Positions 10,101-23,783 of a DNA stretch of 64,000 nucleotides are shown here, piece after piece. Numbering within the stretch: position 1 is the first letter of the stretch; the number at the start of each line of letters is the position of its first letter. The notes beneath the pieces were generated by a model. The model did not search any database, was not told the origin of the DNA, and was given only the letters and a program-made list of their open reading frames with translations. Source of the DNA: Apis mellifera (Eukaryota > Arthropoda > Insecta > Hymenoptera > Apidae). The translations under genes were made by a program, and so were the position numbers. The DNA lies in NCBI RefSeq assembly GCF_003254395.2, contig NC_037638.1, positions 19,643,207 to 19,707,206 of the forward strand, in the 5' to 3' direction.

Positions 10101-11040
10101 AGGATTAAGCAATCACACAGACCGATGGTTCCTCGATAGCGATGCTAATGTCGGGTCGAAAGGGCCAAGCACGCGTTTATGGCCCTTCCGTTTGCTTAGG
10201 CAAATCGAAGACATTCGCGGCAAAAGGGCGGTCCTGTATCTTCTTTCATAGGCCGGACTGCAATAAAAACTATGACGCTCGCGTTTAATCTTTTTAACGG
10301 TGAAAGATATTATACTCTTTTGAAATATCTGATCCACGAATCGCGCGTAATATCATCCATATATCGATTGTAAACACAATATAAACATGTATAATAAAAC
10401 GCCACGATGGCTCGAGTTTTACATAGTATCATAGAATATTTACACTCTACGAATTTATATCGCGGATAAAATTGGACGGGGATGAAATGCTGCAAGAAGA
10501 AACGATCGAAAGGATGGATGATCGATGATCGACGCGCGTCTGTCTATTCTTCGCGGTAGGTAAAAGGAGGAGGAAGGGGGGAATCAAGGCGTATCAAAGC
10601 ATTCGAATCCATCTTACGCTCTCGTCACGTTTCAATTTGTATCGTATTGATTCGATTATGAAAACATTGTCACAATATTCCGCTTCTTTGTGAACGCTAT
10701 CGACGCCGATAATAATCGATCGGTCACGGGAGATTTTCGAAGTAACGTGGATACGACGTGCGACATAGTTGAAGATCGTCGGTAATAAAAGAATAATGAG
10801 AAAATGGAGAAGAGGAGTTCGGCGAATTTGATCGTTTCCGGGAGTAGCAATTTCCGGTAGGAGAGGAAGGGGGGGAGAGAGAGAAGAGGCAAGGTCGGCG
10901 TAAAGGAGCGCGCGGAATTCGTGAGAAAGCAGAGACGAGTCAGTAGCTATCCCACGAATGTCAAGAGGGAAACGATAGACGCCGAGGGAGAGGCCAGGAG
11001 TCGAGCTTAACGAAGGATAGGGTCAGAGGGGTGGGGTTGG

Positions 11041-11280
11041 TAGCGATTAACTCTTACTTAAAGGCCGCCTCCGTCTTTGCGAGCCGTCACTTCAAAGATG
11101 TCGTGCAACAATGGAGCACTTTAACGCTGCGAATGCTTAAGTCATCTTAACAGCCAATCGTCAGGCACTGCCTCCCCAATTATCTCGGGACAAAACAATT
11201 AAACGCGACTCGTCGTTACCTCCTTCTCGATCGCTTAATGCCCACTAAAGACGAAATCACCTGTAGGAAGCAGTTAAGAC
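11041..11280. promoter_or_regulatory. Candidate Wnt1 upstream element (TCF/Sox/homeodomain motifs)
   Basis: This block contains GCCGCC (11064-11069), close to the TCF helper motif, and TTCAAAG (11091-11097; CTTTGAA on the other strand), a TCF HMG-type site, 21 bp apart. Next to them are ACAATGG (Sox-type), CCAATTATC and CAATTAAAC. The sequence is complex, not repetitive. Enhancer function is inferred from motif density only. Confidence 0.2.
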
Positions 11281-12544
11281 TGTGTTCGGTGTTCGAACTT
11301 CTCTCCGCCCCACAGGGACAAAGGGATGTGCTTCTTCATCCAATTAGACGATAATGGAACACGGATCCTCGTTTTGCCACGGATTCAGTATCGAATCATT
11401 TTCGATCCCCACCGATCCTTCTTTCCTTTTCCTTTTTCTCTCGATTCTCTTTCTAGACACTGCCTCTTCCCCCTACGATTCCTCGAAAAATCCAACTAGG
11501 TATAATTTTATTCTCGAATATCGAATCGTGTACGCTTTCGAAAATTGTAATTTTGGAAGGGAAAAAAAGAAAACGCGAATGGTTGGAAAGGCAAACGGGA
11601 ATTCGTAGTAGTAGGTTGTAGAGCGCGACGAGGACGGTGGAACGAATGCAAGCTCGCGGGGAGGAAGGAGAGAAGCAGCCCGAGTGAGAGCCGGGCCCGA
11701 GGTAAAGAGACGCCCGGATCGCGACAGTCCCGATAACTGTTTGCCTGCGTGAAGAGCGTTCGAGCGCGTTACAACTCAAACCTTTTAGCCGTTGTTTGCA
11801 CGGTGCTTTGTATTCTATTTGTACAACCGCTTAAACAACTCAGCCTGGACGTATAAGCCTGGCTCGAGCCTCCTCGAGGGAGTTGTGCGAACTCTCGATC
11901 GACTCGAGGGTGCCACTTTCCGGGCCAACCTGTTGACGCTTCGATCCTCGATTTCTCCTCTCGTTCCTCCGTCGTTCTGCGCCCTCCTCTTCCCTCTCCT
12001 CCCCTCCTCTTGCCTCCCCTCCCGCGTGACCTCCCCGTGAAACCTCTGGATCGTTAACGATTCGTATTAACGTTATTCCTAGGAGGCTAAGATAAGGTCG
12101 GAGAAAGATGACTGGTCCGCGCGCATAGCGGCAGAAAAATGTCGGCGTTCGTCTTCTTTGTTTTCACGGGATTCCTTGGCTTCCAGGCTATACGGTTTTT
12201 GGCCCGTCTCGATTTCACAATCCCGGGGACGTCGCGTCGCGTTAAGCAACGGAGGAGGACGATCGACTACCATCGCGTTGGTTGGATCGATGATCGGCAC
12301 GAAGGTAGACGATGCCAGCCTTCTTCTTAGCTCGTCGTGGTAAAACGTTTCGGGATGGTGGAGCAGGGGAAGTTGAAGGAAAGGAAGCGGAGAAGCGAGT
12401 GAAAAAAAAGAGATGAAAGAGAGAGAGAGAGAGATATGATAAAAATGAGAAAGAGAAAGGAGACGCGAGGATTTACCTGGACGGAAGAAATGGGGCTACT
12501 CTGGAGCTCGTAGACAGGTAGGTGGATAGCAGAGCGACGGTACG

Positions 12545-12645
12545 ATCACTAAATTAAGCTGGATTAGCCTAATCTGGCCCCGCGGATCGTTAATTAACGA
12601 GGCTATTAGTCAACGGCGGTGACTATTAATTCGAACGATAGTCGT
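12545..12645. promoter_or_regulatory. Homeodomain-site cluster with two palindromes
   Basis: GATTAG (12562-12567) and CTAATC (12569-12574) form an inverted pair of bicoid/Otx-type sites. CGTTAATTAACG (12588-12599) is a perfect 12-bp palindrome with a TAATTA core, and GGCTATTAGTC and ACTATTAATTC follow. Such a cluster about 11 kb upstream of Wnt1 is a plausible enhancer. No transcript feature is seen. Confidence 0.25.
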
Positions 12646-13782
12646 GTCTCGGCGATACGTTATGGCAATATCGTGTATTTGTCACTATCGTCCGGCTCAC
12701 AAATTGGTTACAGCGCACCTGGAATGTCGTGCCCCTTCACAGAGGGAACTCTCTCCATGTTCTGCTATTTCTCTCCTCTTCTTCGCTTCCTCTCTCTCGC
12801 GCCACCTTCCACCGTTTCCTCCTCCTCCTCTCCTCATCGTCCTCATCGTCGTCGTTACCCCTGAAATTACTTTACTCTCCTCTTCTCTGCTTCGATCTAT
12901 CTTTGTTACGCACGAGCATTCTCTCGCTGCTCGTGGTTCGTCGTGATGATGATTGGATGGCAAGCGTAGATTCGATCACAAGATCCCGCACAAGTTAGAG
13001 ATTTTGCGCGAAATACCAGGCACCGGATCGCGTCGTATTCGCATGGATCCTGAGAGCAGTCGATCGTTATCGTCCCTCATCAACGTCGTTTCGCTATTAA
13101 TTTATCGTCGTGTCGCGGGAGAACCGACCAACGAGATACGACGATACCACGCACGCTCGGACCACACTTGGGATACCTTGGCCGGGTTCGCTCGATAAAT
13201 TATGACCACGGACGATCGATTAATTTACCGAAATTGGATACTTTATCGTCGAATACTTTGTGAAAGCAACGATGAGAAATCGATCGACGGGTCCCTGAAG
13301 ATTCCAGTAGCGCGCCTCGACCTCCTACCGTCGATCTTCTCTACTTTCCACCTCTCTCTCTCTCTCTCTCGTAGATTTCCTTCGCCTAGATTCGAGCGTG
13401 GCAATGAATGGAACCGTTAAAACTGTCACCGAAACGATACGAACGAGACACGAGTAGTAGTTCATGCGGCCATTCATTGTCAGGTAAGTACCTGTGGGGT
13501 TTCACACAGCCCTCGTGGGTGTCATTGGCTGGAATTTAAAAAGGGCGACCTCCCCTTTTGACCGAGTCCCTAAGTTAGCGTGCATCCGGGTTGACCAGGG
13601 AAAAAGATTCGACCTCCTCTCTCACCTGGCTATGACAAATTCAAAAAATATTTGTAGGCACGCCACGAAGGTGGAGCACCGCGGTACGCGCGTCCACTTC
13701 GAAAAGAACGGCTCAATGGAAAATCACCGAGGATAACTAATTCGGAATTCGGTCCCTGGAACCAAGAAGAACGATGTGTGGA

Positions 13783-13845
13783 ATAGTAGTAATAATAATA
13801 ATAGTAGTAGTGGTGGTAGTAGTAGTAGTAGGTAGTAGTAGTAGA
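13783..13845. repeat. (TAG/TAA)n trinucleotide repeat
   Basis: Imperfect TAG, TAA and TGG triplets over about 60 bp. Confidence 0.85.
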
Positions 13846-14542
13846 GAGTAATCGCGCGTTACCTTCCAAAATCTTCGACGTTTCTATCTTCTCTCCCTCG
13901 CCCGTTTCATTTTCTCGAAACGGCCCGGTCCATCTTTTTCGTGAGGCCCTTCTCGTTCGCATGATCCCGCGATTATTAACGATTTAACACGGGTTTCGAG
14001 AACCACGCTAGAAAACCGCCCGTGGAGCGTAGCTTTGCGCGTTTCTTCGCGCCGAAATTACAACAGGACGCCTAATTATCGTTGGAAGGGAGGAGGAAGG
14101 AGAGATGGCTCGATGGTTGGGAGGAGTCCGGGATTGCCTTGCGTCTTTTACCTACCGCAACGCTCGTTGATTCGTCCCGGGTGAGAGAACGACGCGAATA
14201 CCGCAACCCGACACTCGCCACCTCCTCCGTTCGCTCTCCTCGTGCATAATAACTTTATTCTTTAAATTACTTCGGCCACCCTTTCTCCTCCTCCTCCTTC
14301 TCCGCGGTTCGAGTTCGTAAGTACGAACGCCGTGTCTCTAGGCGAGAGAAAAATTTCGAGACGCGGATCGCGCTCGAAAACGGTGGTGCGCGTTCGTTTC
14401 CCGCGCACGGGTGGTCGCAGTCGGACGAGAGAGGAACTCGGGTCGACGTACCCGACGTCCGTGCCAGGGGAACCATAGTTACACCTATTTGTTCTTCGGA
14501 TTCCACGTAGCCGAGGCATTTCTGATTTTTCACGCGCGTCTC

Positions 14543-14545
<3 letters not shown>

Positions 14546-14593
<48 letters not shown>
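14546..14593. repeat. (TC)n microsatellite
   Basis: About 24 uninterrupted TC units. It explains the serine/leucine-repeat frames seen here on both strands. Confidence 0.95.
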
Positions 14594-14595
<2 letters not shown>

Positions 14596-16924
14596 GGGTG
14601 GCCGATCACCATCGGATTCCCATCCGTGACCATTTCGTCCGTTTTCGCAGCCCGACACATTCGTCCTCTACCTTTCGTCGACCCATTTCTACCTCTCTAT
14701 CCCTGGCCTCCTCCCATCCTGGCCACGTCGTATTTTCACTCCCTTCTTTCAAGATTCGCATCGCTCGACCAGGGAGAGAAGCGACGAGCAGTTTTGCGCA
14801 TCGTTCGAACGAGGAGAGAGTGTATCCGGGTCCGATTTCAAAACGATCGTTCATTGGTTCATTTCCATTAACGATGATGACTCGTCAAGGTGATTCTGGG
14901 CCTAAACGAAGCCGGAACGAATGAACGGCTTGCGGAAATGACGCGCGCGACAAACAACAAAGTGGTGGTCGATGATTCACGGCTGACGTCGTCGGGGTCA
15001 GCTTCTTGTTCCGCGAGGCGCTATTTCGAACTAATTGGAATTCGGTCGGATCGAGATTCGACGGAGAGAAAATCGAATGGAACGTTTTATATTCTCTCGG
15101 AGAGCAAGAACGGAAAGAGAGAAGCGTCGATGAATCCTAGCGAACGGAGAGAGAGAGAGGGGGTCTTCGACCCTCGGTGGTGGAGGCCCACTGTGGGAAT
15201 CTTTTAGATATCGATGACGGGAAAGGAACGCGTCCCGCGGAGCGCTAATGGATCGATCCTGGGTGGTTCGATCGGCGGTGCGATCACGATGTTCGTGATT
15301 CGGCCGAGGGATCTCCTCTCGCGTTAGGTCGGCGAGAGGTCGGAAACGGGACGACCGAAATCGCCCCGGGCCGGTTGGAGGGCCGCGCCATTCGCCGATT
15401 CGCCTCGCGTGTCGCGTGATTAACGCAACGTTATTAAAACGTATATATCCGTGTGTCCGCGGGGCCACGAGGAAACGTACGGCCGGCCATTAGCCCTAGC
15501 GAAATCGTGGTGGCTAATTAATCGGAGCAATTAAGAAGAGGAGAAGAGAGAAGTGTGTCCTCCCCCGTTCCCCACCCTCCCTCCCTTCTTTCCATCTCGA
15601 CCCGCCTCCCTCTCGCCCCGTCGCACACGGCCCGAACCCGAACCTCGGACGGATCCCCGCGTGGATCGTGGGTCCCGCGACACGATGATCTACGCGCCGT
15701 GCGTCCGCGCCGATTTATTAATGCGCGCGCCCACGGCATTCGTTACTTTTTTGCCTCGGGAGGCAAACGGCCTCGGGAAACGGCGGAGGACGGGCAAAAA
15801 TTGGATATCTCGCGGGATGGTGGCGGAGGCACGGAAAACAAACGGTGTCGGTGTTACGTCGGTTCCGAGACGAAGAGCGGAGACGATGGAAACGGTAGAT
15901 TTGGAAAAAAGTTGGGAACGCGATCGAAGGGGGGCGCAAAACCTTTGATCGATTCCCTGGTTCGAGGATTTTTATTCCGGTTGATGGCGTTTCCGTCGAA
16001 TCGGCGCGCGGCATACCTTTGGCTCGGAGCGTGCGCGAGCTGTCCAACGATGGCGAAACCAAGACGTCTGTTTCTCGACATTGACACGAACGCGTTGGTT
16101 TCCGTTCCGGAGATGGCCGACAGCCGATCGACGCGTCTTGGCACGCGCGAACAGCCGCGCACAAGAAGCGCAATCTTTCCGGGGAGATCGGTTCGCGCCA
16201 CGCCAGCCGCGGGATCCGCCTCGTAAATTTTTTTTCCCTCGATCCGCGAATCGGCAGGCCCGCTGCGTTCGACGATACGTCATTTCTTGGCAGATCGAAC
16301 GATCGACCGATCGATATTAACGCGTCCCGTCACGCCAAGAATGCGTCGACGCGTCCCTATTTCTTTTTCTCCGGCCCAGCTACACCCTTCTTTCTCCCTT
16401 TTCTTCTCTCCTCTTTCTCCTCCTCCTCCTCCTCCTTGTCCTCCTTGTCTTCCTCCTCCTCCTCCTCCTTCCTCTACGGCCAGCAGCTTGTCCTCCTTTC
16501 TTCCGTACAGGATTCACGAGCGACACGCTCGATCGACGGGAGACACGAGATTTATCGACCGGTTCCCAAGACTCGTTATTGTTCCATATCGTATCGTCCT
16601 CCTCCCTGTCCGGATAATTGCGCGAGCACGCGCTTCGAATGTCGATTCGAGGCGTACGGGACGTCGCCGTTTCACGAATTTACGCTCGAGAAGCCGATGG
16701 ATCGCGCGTGGATAAAGATCGACAACCTGTTGGAGGATTCCTCGAGAGGACGAGGAATCGCGCGGATGGAAGGAATGTCGAGACGAGAGATATTGTTGCA
16801 GAGCCGAGCCAAGTTGAAACGGCGCGAAACGAAATCGATTTCGCGAGATCGCACGATCGTACCGAACGAAACCGGACCGACTCTCTTTCTTTCTCTCTCT
16901 CTCTCTCCCCCCGGCTCTCCAACG

Positions 16925-16975
16925 GGATTAATTAATATTAGTAACACTGGGGGAGGCCGTAATTAATTACCGGGC
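16925..16975. promoter_or_regulatory. Paired ATTAATTA-type sites
   Basis: GGGATTAATTAATATTAG and GTAATTAATTACC lie within 45 bp. Both are palindromic homeodomain cores. Regulatory role is inferred only. Confidence 0.2.
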
Positions 16976-18595
16976 CGGAGCAACCATTCGTCTTAATACG
17001 TGCGCGCTATGCGCCCCCTGGCATTCGCTCGTTTGTTCGTCCGATCCAGATAATGATCGCGACCTAATGAAAACATTATGTTCGACGATGGGCTCACGAG
17101 CCGTTCTGAGTCCACTCGAATATCATTCCGAAAGATCCGAAAGCAAATCATAAACGTCTCGTTCGTGTTACTTATGCATACGATATAATATCTCTTTAAA
17201 CGACGTATCAAAAATTTCAAGTTTTATTTATTTTTCTTCTTCGCTCCAACCTTTTCGGACCAAGATTAAATTAAATTAAAGCGTTTCTCTCTAAATCTTT
17301 TCCAAGTTCGTGCGAGCTTTTGCGCGCGTAACTTTACTCTTAAGAAGTGAGCAAGTATTTGTGAAAGTACAAATATTTGTTAAATTACAACTTTTTACGA
17401 TGAACTTTTCCCTTTTCACATGTTTTTTTCCTCTCTGTCAACTTTTTTTTTTTTCTTCAGGTTCCCCGCAGCGGGAACCCGAAGCAGTAGTAAATGCGTA
17501 TCGATCACGTTCGTGAGGTTATTATGCCAGCCGTTTGTCCGGCAATAAATACATAAATGTCCATAACGGAAGGGATAATTCGGCGTGCAAGTCCCACGGG
17601 TGGGTGATGCTCGAAGTATTCTCCGGAATTGGTCGGGGACGAAATTTCAGGTAAAGGCGGAAGATCGGCACGCGTTTTCTCTCTGGTTGAAATCGATTCG
17701 TGATCTCGGATTTCGTGAACAGTCGCACGCTTCGCGTAACGTATTTATCGACAAGTTGAAGGAGCGATACCGAAAGATAAAAGGAACAAGGATGAAGAAA
17801 GATGGGTAAAAAAAGCAAGGAGGCGAGAAACGACGAAGACGGCAGAACGATTTGCGGGTAAACAGGCATCGTCTAGCGTTCGTTTCCTCTTTCTTCGTTC
17901 GTCGCTAGCCAAAACTCCATGACGAATCTCTTCATCCGCGAATGACTGCGAGTTTTCCTAGAATCGACCAACTCCTCGTCGTCGTCCTTTCTTCCTTCCA
18001 TGTTCGTATATAAATCAATCGAATGTCTCACTTTTTTCTCGAAACCATGGATCGAGTGTTTTTCTAAAATCGTTACGTTTATCCATCCCGTGCAGAAGAT
18101 GTATAAGATAAAGACGACGAGAAGACAATTGAACGAAAAAATTGGACAGCTTCGTTTTTCTTTCTTTTTTTATTTCTCGATGAAAGAAAGAGATATCCAA
18201 AGAGTATCGGAAGAATCACAACGCAATTGGAGAACGAAAGTGTAATATGGAGATGGAGGAGAAGAGGAGGACGAGAGGAATATGAGACCACGAAGAATCG
18301 ATGGCCATGAGAGTCGAATGAGCGTTCTCTTAATTAAGGAGGAGCGGAGGAATGCTCCGGGAAAGCAGGTTCGTCCCGTTGTTCGTTTCCAACGATTAGC
18401 TCGTCCGAAGAAAGCTTCTTTCTGTCACGAGGCCGAGAGTAGGAGGGAGAGTAAGAAGAGCGAAGAAGGAGGATGGAAAGGGTAAAAAAGAAAAAGAAGG
18501 ATAGGGTGAGAATGGCAGCGCCTATCGTGCAGGCGCCACCGCGTTCACGGTTCCGGTTGGCCGGGATCGAGAAACAATAATTACCTCTCGCGGGT

Positions 18596-18604
18596 CCTTT
18601 GATG
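18596..18604 (+). promoter_or_regulatory. Consensus TCF/pangolin HMG site
   Basis: CCTTTGATG matches the SCTTTGATS consensus for TCF proteins, about 5.2 kb upstream of the Wnt1 start codon and next to ACAATAATTACC. Feedback of Wnt signalling on wg is known in Drosophila. A single site of this length can occur by chance. Confidence 0.25.
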
Positions 18605-21600
18605 TCCTCCGACGCGTTCGCACCCCGCCCAGAGATCTCCTCGTAGGTGTCCGGGTGGTCGTAGACGGTCACGCACACCGAAAGGATTCGTAGCTACGAA
18701 CACGCCGGATACACGAGTCCTTTCGCCGAATCGAGACTCGGTCGATTCGTGTCCACCGACGCTCAGGTTTTTGCATTCATCCCCGTCGGGGGTTTGGAAT
18801 CCGAGGCAAGGACTTAACTCCCTCTACTCCCGGATTCGGCGCTCTCCGCCCGCTCTCCGCGTCCTTCGAATTTTTTCGCCCGAGCTATCGAGAGGAAGGA
18901 AAGAGAGAGAGAGAGAGAAAAGGAGAGATAGTTTTATCTTCTTCGGCTCGTGGCTCTTCCCTCGGACGAAAAACCGAGCTGGTGGTGATTCCTGTATATA
19001 TTATACATCGTATCATCCCTTGACGATGGAAAGAGACCGGTTGCCGGAGGATAATCTAGAAAATAGGATGAAAGGCGATTTCCTGTTTTGGAAAGGGAAA
19101 ACGAAAGGAGCCCGGGATCATCCGAAACAAACGAATCCTCGCGTTTGTCAGGGCCCGCCGCCCTTTTGTTACCCGTTTATACGGTTAGCTAATGAGGATC
19201 AACGTTAACCTATATTAAGCTAATCCATCCTTCGAAAGCCGTTCTCGTGGCACAGCTTCTGCCGCTGGATCCTCCCAATCTTCCCGACCTCCGGCTAAGA
19301 AGACACCTGCCGTCGTCGCGAACGCGCTTGCTTCGCGATCGACCATCGCTCTTGGTATAAAACTTGCATCTCTTGATCCAAGGATCCAATAAAAATCAAT
19401 TTCACGCGTGCACTCGCGCTCCGTTGATGAAATCGGATTAGCCGGCGAGACTTTCGTGAGAAGCCTCTTCTCCTCTTTCTCCTTCCCCTTCTCCCTTTGG
19501 ATCGAGCGGATCGTCGCCGAAGAGGAAAAGACCGGCGAATAGTCAGACCGACGACATTGTCATCGAAGAGATGTTTTTGGTACGCGCGTGGAAGCATTTG
19601 CGCCGCTGGGCGAAAAGCTCGGGACCTCGGGACGCACGGGAGACAAAATATGCGGGGTGGTCCGGTCGAGTTTGCGGCGGGCCACAGGCCGCAACTTCAT
19701 TTACACCTATTCAGCCTCCCTCCCTCTGAACACGGCCTTTAGATTTACGAGCTATCTCGCTCTCACCTCTCGGTTTGCCTCGCCACCTTGCCATCGCGTT
19801 CCTCTCTTCGCCGCCCTCGTCGTCCTGCCTCGCTTCGTCCCGTTTCGCCGCGCCTCTTCCACCATCTTCTTCCGTTCGCCGCTCCACCTCCTCGACCCGA
19901 TCGGCATCGAGCCCCGACCGACGCGTTTAGATCGCGACGCTTCCGACCGCTCTCTTTCTTTCTCTCTCTCTCTCTCTCCGTTCCGCACCGACAAAGGAAT
20001 CACCCGACGCACTCCACCTCGAGTCATTCTCATCCCTCTATCGCGCGAAGGCGCCGCCTCTCTAAATAAATCGCTGGGCCAAGATATCGATAAGGGGTTA
20101 TTGATTTATCGACCGGTCGACCGAAAGGGTATCTCTGATACGAAAACCATGCGGCCACCACGGATCCAGATTCGTCGAATCGAACGTGCGCGCTTTTATT
20201 TTTACCCATTTTTCCTCCGGCGGCGTTGTGGCGGTGTTGCGCGCCACGCAACTTATTTTCGTCGAAATTGCGGTTACGAAGGTGGAACGAGGCCTGGCAA
20301 GGAGGGTCCAGGAAAAACGCGGCCTCGCGCGGAGTGCCGTGGAACTCGTCGACATTAAGTCATTACCGTAAGCGTCGAGCCGAGCGAGCGGGCAATCGGC
20401 GCGGACAGTCCGTCACGCGAGAGACCGCGGCTTCGCTCTCGGCGATTCCGCTCGCTAACAGCTTATTCGCCCGTGACTCGACCTCGATTATTTCAACGCG
20501 AGCTCTCGTCCGAAGAAACTCGACCAACTCGCCCGCGGCAAATCAGCCACGAATGTTTTAGCCGGCGACAATCGCAGAGGTATCCTCCGAACAACGACCT
20601 TTGGGGGACTTTTCCTCTCGTCGATCGAAAGAAAGAAACCGACGAATACCGCTCCGAATTAGAATCGAGTTTTTCTCGATTCCTTATGTACGGATCGTGT
20701 CGGGTATCTGAGAAAACAGAACCGCCAGCAGTTTCATCGCTCTATGGTCGAACGATCGAATTTCGAATCGTCATCGCGGGCGACGCGGAAGAAACAAAAC
20801 GAACGAAAGGAGAAGAAAAGGAGGTATCGCGAGGTTGGGCGAGCATTCCCGCGGTATTGTAATTGTTCGGAATTTTGTCGGCGAGGAGCTCCTCGGGGTC
20901 CGTTCCTTTTCCTTCGCTCGAGTTTCCAGCGCGGCCTCCTCCTCCTCCTCGGATCTCGTCTCTTTCGAGAGACACGCGTCGACAAAAACGTAATTGCGCT
21001 CTCGTCGCCGAGACGATTTACGTCGATCAATCTCCCCGTAACTCTGAGCCGGGATCGCGACCGCTGCCAAGTGACCTCGTTCCCGAATATCCATCGCTCC
21101 GATCTTTTTACGCCGCCCCGTAAATCGCCCTTTCTTGCGTCTCCTTCGCCGCGTCCCGCGCTATTTCTCCTTCTCTCGGCGTCTCGACGACTTTCGTTTT
21201 CCAACCTATCTTCTCCTCCCTCCCCCTCCTGTGTTTTCCGCTCGCGGAATTGGCGGCCGAGCGGAAGAAAGGATGCGCGGCGAGGAGAGAGAGAGAGAGG
21301 AGAGATGATGGAGCGATGGAAAAAGCCTCGTGGCCGGCGCGGATCCATAGCTACGCGGCCGCTTCTCTTCTCGCATTCCGACACTGCGTTCGTTCCCACA
21401 CACGCATGTGTGCACCTCCACCTTTCGATTCGTGCATTCTCGCGACGTCGGACCGCAGAGGGAGACGGAAGCGGGCCGTGAACGGAGACGAACCAGCTGC
21501 GACGGGCGAACGATGGGGGTACGCGCGGGGAACGAGCCTCTCGACGGATGAATGAAAAAAGAGGAGAAAGGAGAAGAGAGAGAGAGAGAGAGAGAGAACG

Positions 21601-23416
21601 GTACGGCGAACGGGGGAACGGGGATAACGAGAGTGAGAGAGCGTGTCGCGATGTTGGACACCAGGGGGGGCGAGGTAGGGAGGTATGGAGGGGAAAGAGT
21701 GGTAGCGTAATAGGGGGAGGGAAAGAGAAGCAAAGAGAGAGAGGAGAGGGTGAGATCTGGGAAGGTTTTCGAAGAGTGGGAGAGCTTCGACAAAAGTTCC
21801 TTGCGCGATGACCACGAACAACGTGGTGGGGAACCCGACAGGCGTGGCCTTGATAAGGACCGCCCGCTATTTCCCCTTGAAAGCCACGTGCTCATCTACT
21901 AGCAACGGAGAGGAGAAGACGTGCGTCTCCGACAGCGGAACCTGCCAAACATCTCTCGTTCCATCGTTGCCTTTCGCTCGCGATTCAACGATCTTTCGGG
22001 AAGGAACGTCGCTCGACGTTCATGCAAAAATCGAAGACTACTCGGACTCTTGGTCCTTCGATCGCGAACCCCCTCGCGTTCGACCTTCTTTTTCGCGGCG
22101 CGACGACGATGAACCTCGATCCATCACCTCTTTTCGCCGAGAAAAATGTAAGGAAATAGGGGAAGGAAAAGTCGCGCGAAAGGTTTGCGTATCGTCTCTC
22201 GAGTCGAAGGGGGAGAAGGTCGGAAGATCGAACGGAAGAAAGAAGAAGGGCAGGGGCTTGACGAGAGAGGCGGGGCGAAGGCTCGATCGGTGTTGGGGGG
22301 TCCGTCGGTGTCGAAGGGGAAACGTGTGTGCCGCTACCAGCGTCCCGACGAACGACGGAGAAGAGAATAAAACGGACGGGAAGAGAAGCGAAGAGCGGAG
22401 AAGAGAAGAAACGCGGAGAAAAGGGAAGCGAAAAGAAGCGAAGCGCGAAGAGAGGAAGAGATCTTCGCGGAGGAAGGGAATAGGAAGGGGTTCGCTAGGA
22501 GGGAGAAAGAAGGAGACGTTGTTGAGGAACCTTGGGGTGGAGAAGAGGGGAGAAGGTTCCGTTCTCTCTCTGAAGAGAGATCGGCTCTTCCGCGGAGGAG
22601 CGCGTGCAGTCGCTAGCCGAGGCCTATACTTGTCCGTCGAAGGGTATTGGTTCTCCAACTCCTCGGTACCGTACCCCCCGAGACCGAGCGAAAGAGAAGG
22701 AAACGACGAGTCGTCTCTCCCCTTGGCGCGTTCTCTCGCGGGTCGACGCTCGTTCGCTCGCTCGCTGCTCGCTGTGCTCGCTTGCACGTACTAGCACGTT
22801 CGTTCGTTGGTTGGTCCTTTGGTTGGGTTCGATCGACGACCGATCGGCCGATCGATCGCGCGCGCATACACGCCACGCATCTCGCCCTCTCGATACGCGA
22901 TAAAGGAGAGACAACACCGTAGCTACCGTCGAAACTGGACAAGACGCGACAAGACGGGACGGGGAAGGGAACGGAACGGAACGAGAAAGAAGATCCGATC
23001 GACGTCCACTATCCGCGACGGAGAGACTGATCTACCGATTTCGGGGCTGTCAGTCTCGAGGTTTCGGCAACTGCGTTATTAGCCGAGCCGATAGAAGCGA
23101 CGGAAGACATTCGAGGAGGGTTGCCAGGTATCCTTCGGCCTCATCGTGCGCCTCTCCCACCATCTCTGATTCGGCGAGAACTGGGCAAGGGTGACACCCA
23201 CCCCTCGAAAAAAGCCCTTCGGGGGGTGAGTTTCCGGCACTCGAGGTTGCCCGATCCGTTCCACTCCACTCCATTCCACCAACTACAGTCACTCAACGAC
23301 CTGACAGCGTCACGGTTCTTACGATCTACCAGCTACCAGCCACAGTATCCATCTATCCGTCCATTCTTTGACAGCTGACTCTCCTCAGTTTCGATCGGGA
23401 AACCGATCACTCTCGT

Positions 23417-23520
23417 CTCTTCCTTCCTTCCTTCCTTCTTTCCTTTCTTTCTTCCTTTATTCCTTTCTTTTCTTCTTTTCTCTTTTTCTCTTTCTTTCTT
23501 TCTTTCTTTCTTTCCTCTCT
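23417..23520. repeat. Long pyrimidine tract (CTTT/CCTT)n
   Basis: About 100 nt of almost pure C and T, some 260 bp before the Wnt1 start codon and probably within or near the 5' leader. A donor-like GGG/GTGAGT lies upstream at 23226 and an acceptor-like TATTTCCAG at 23614-23622, so a 5'-UTR intron spanning the tract is possible but unproven. Confidence 0.8.
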
Positions 23521-23783
23521 GTATCGTGGAATTTTCTGTGCAACGATCGTGCAAGTGTCTCTTAACGATGATTTAAACATCTCTCTACTATTTGATCGTT
23601 GGATACACGTGTATCGTATTTCCAGTGCTCCTCGACAGAGTACGCTTTGCTAAAACTTGCTATGTGCGCGACACCGTTCACGGAGAATACCGTGTGATGT
23701 TCTTCGTAATCCGGTGAGTGGAACGTTGGTTGGTGCATGGTGTTTCGCCGTTCGTCGAGGATCGACCAGAATCGCGGGAGGAT

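Larger units (their letters stand above)
9250..23783. other. GC-rich gene-free DNA upstream of Wnt1
   Basis: About 14.5 kb of CpG-rich, largely unique sequence. Many long frames are open on both strands only because stops are rare in GC-rich DNA. Their translations are rich in Arg, Ser and Leu, overlap in all frames and match no family I recognise, so none is called as a gene. The region contains microsatellites and several patches of homeodomain-type and TCF-type motifs listed separately. In flies, DNA next to wg carries many tissue-specific enhancers; an equivalent role here is inferred from position. Confidence 0.6.

Noticed and set aside
22038..22787. Long minus-strand open frame of about 250 codons, opposed by an equally long plus-strand frame
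   Set aside because: Both are Arg/Ser/Glu-rich low-complexity translations of purine/pyrimidine-biased DNA, mutually overlapping, with no known domain.
9250..23400. A third Wnt gene (Wnt9 or Wnt10) in the flanks
   Set aside because: No RRWNC, CHG(M/L)SGSC or WCC-type motif appears in any frame outside the two genes described.
23718..23783. Extension of Wnt1 upstream of 23784
   Set aside because: The frame there has no ATG and meets TGA at 23715-23717.
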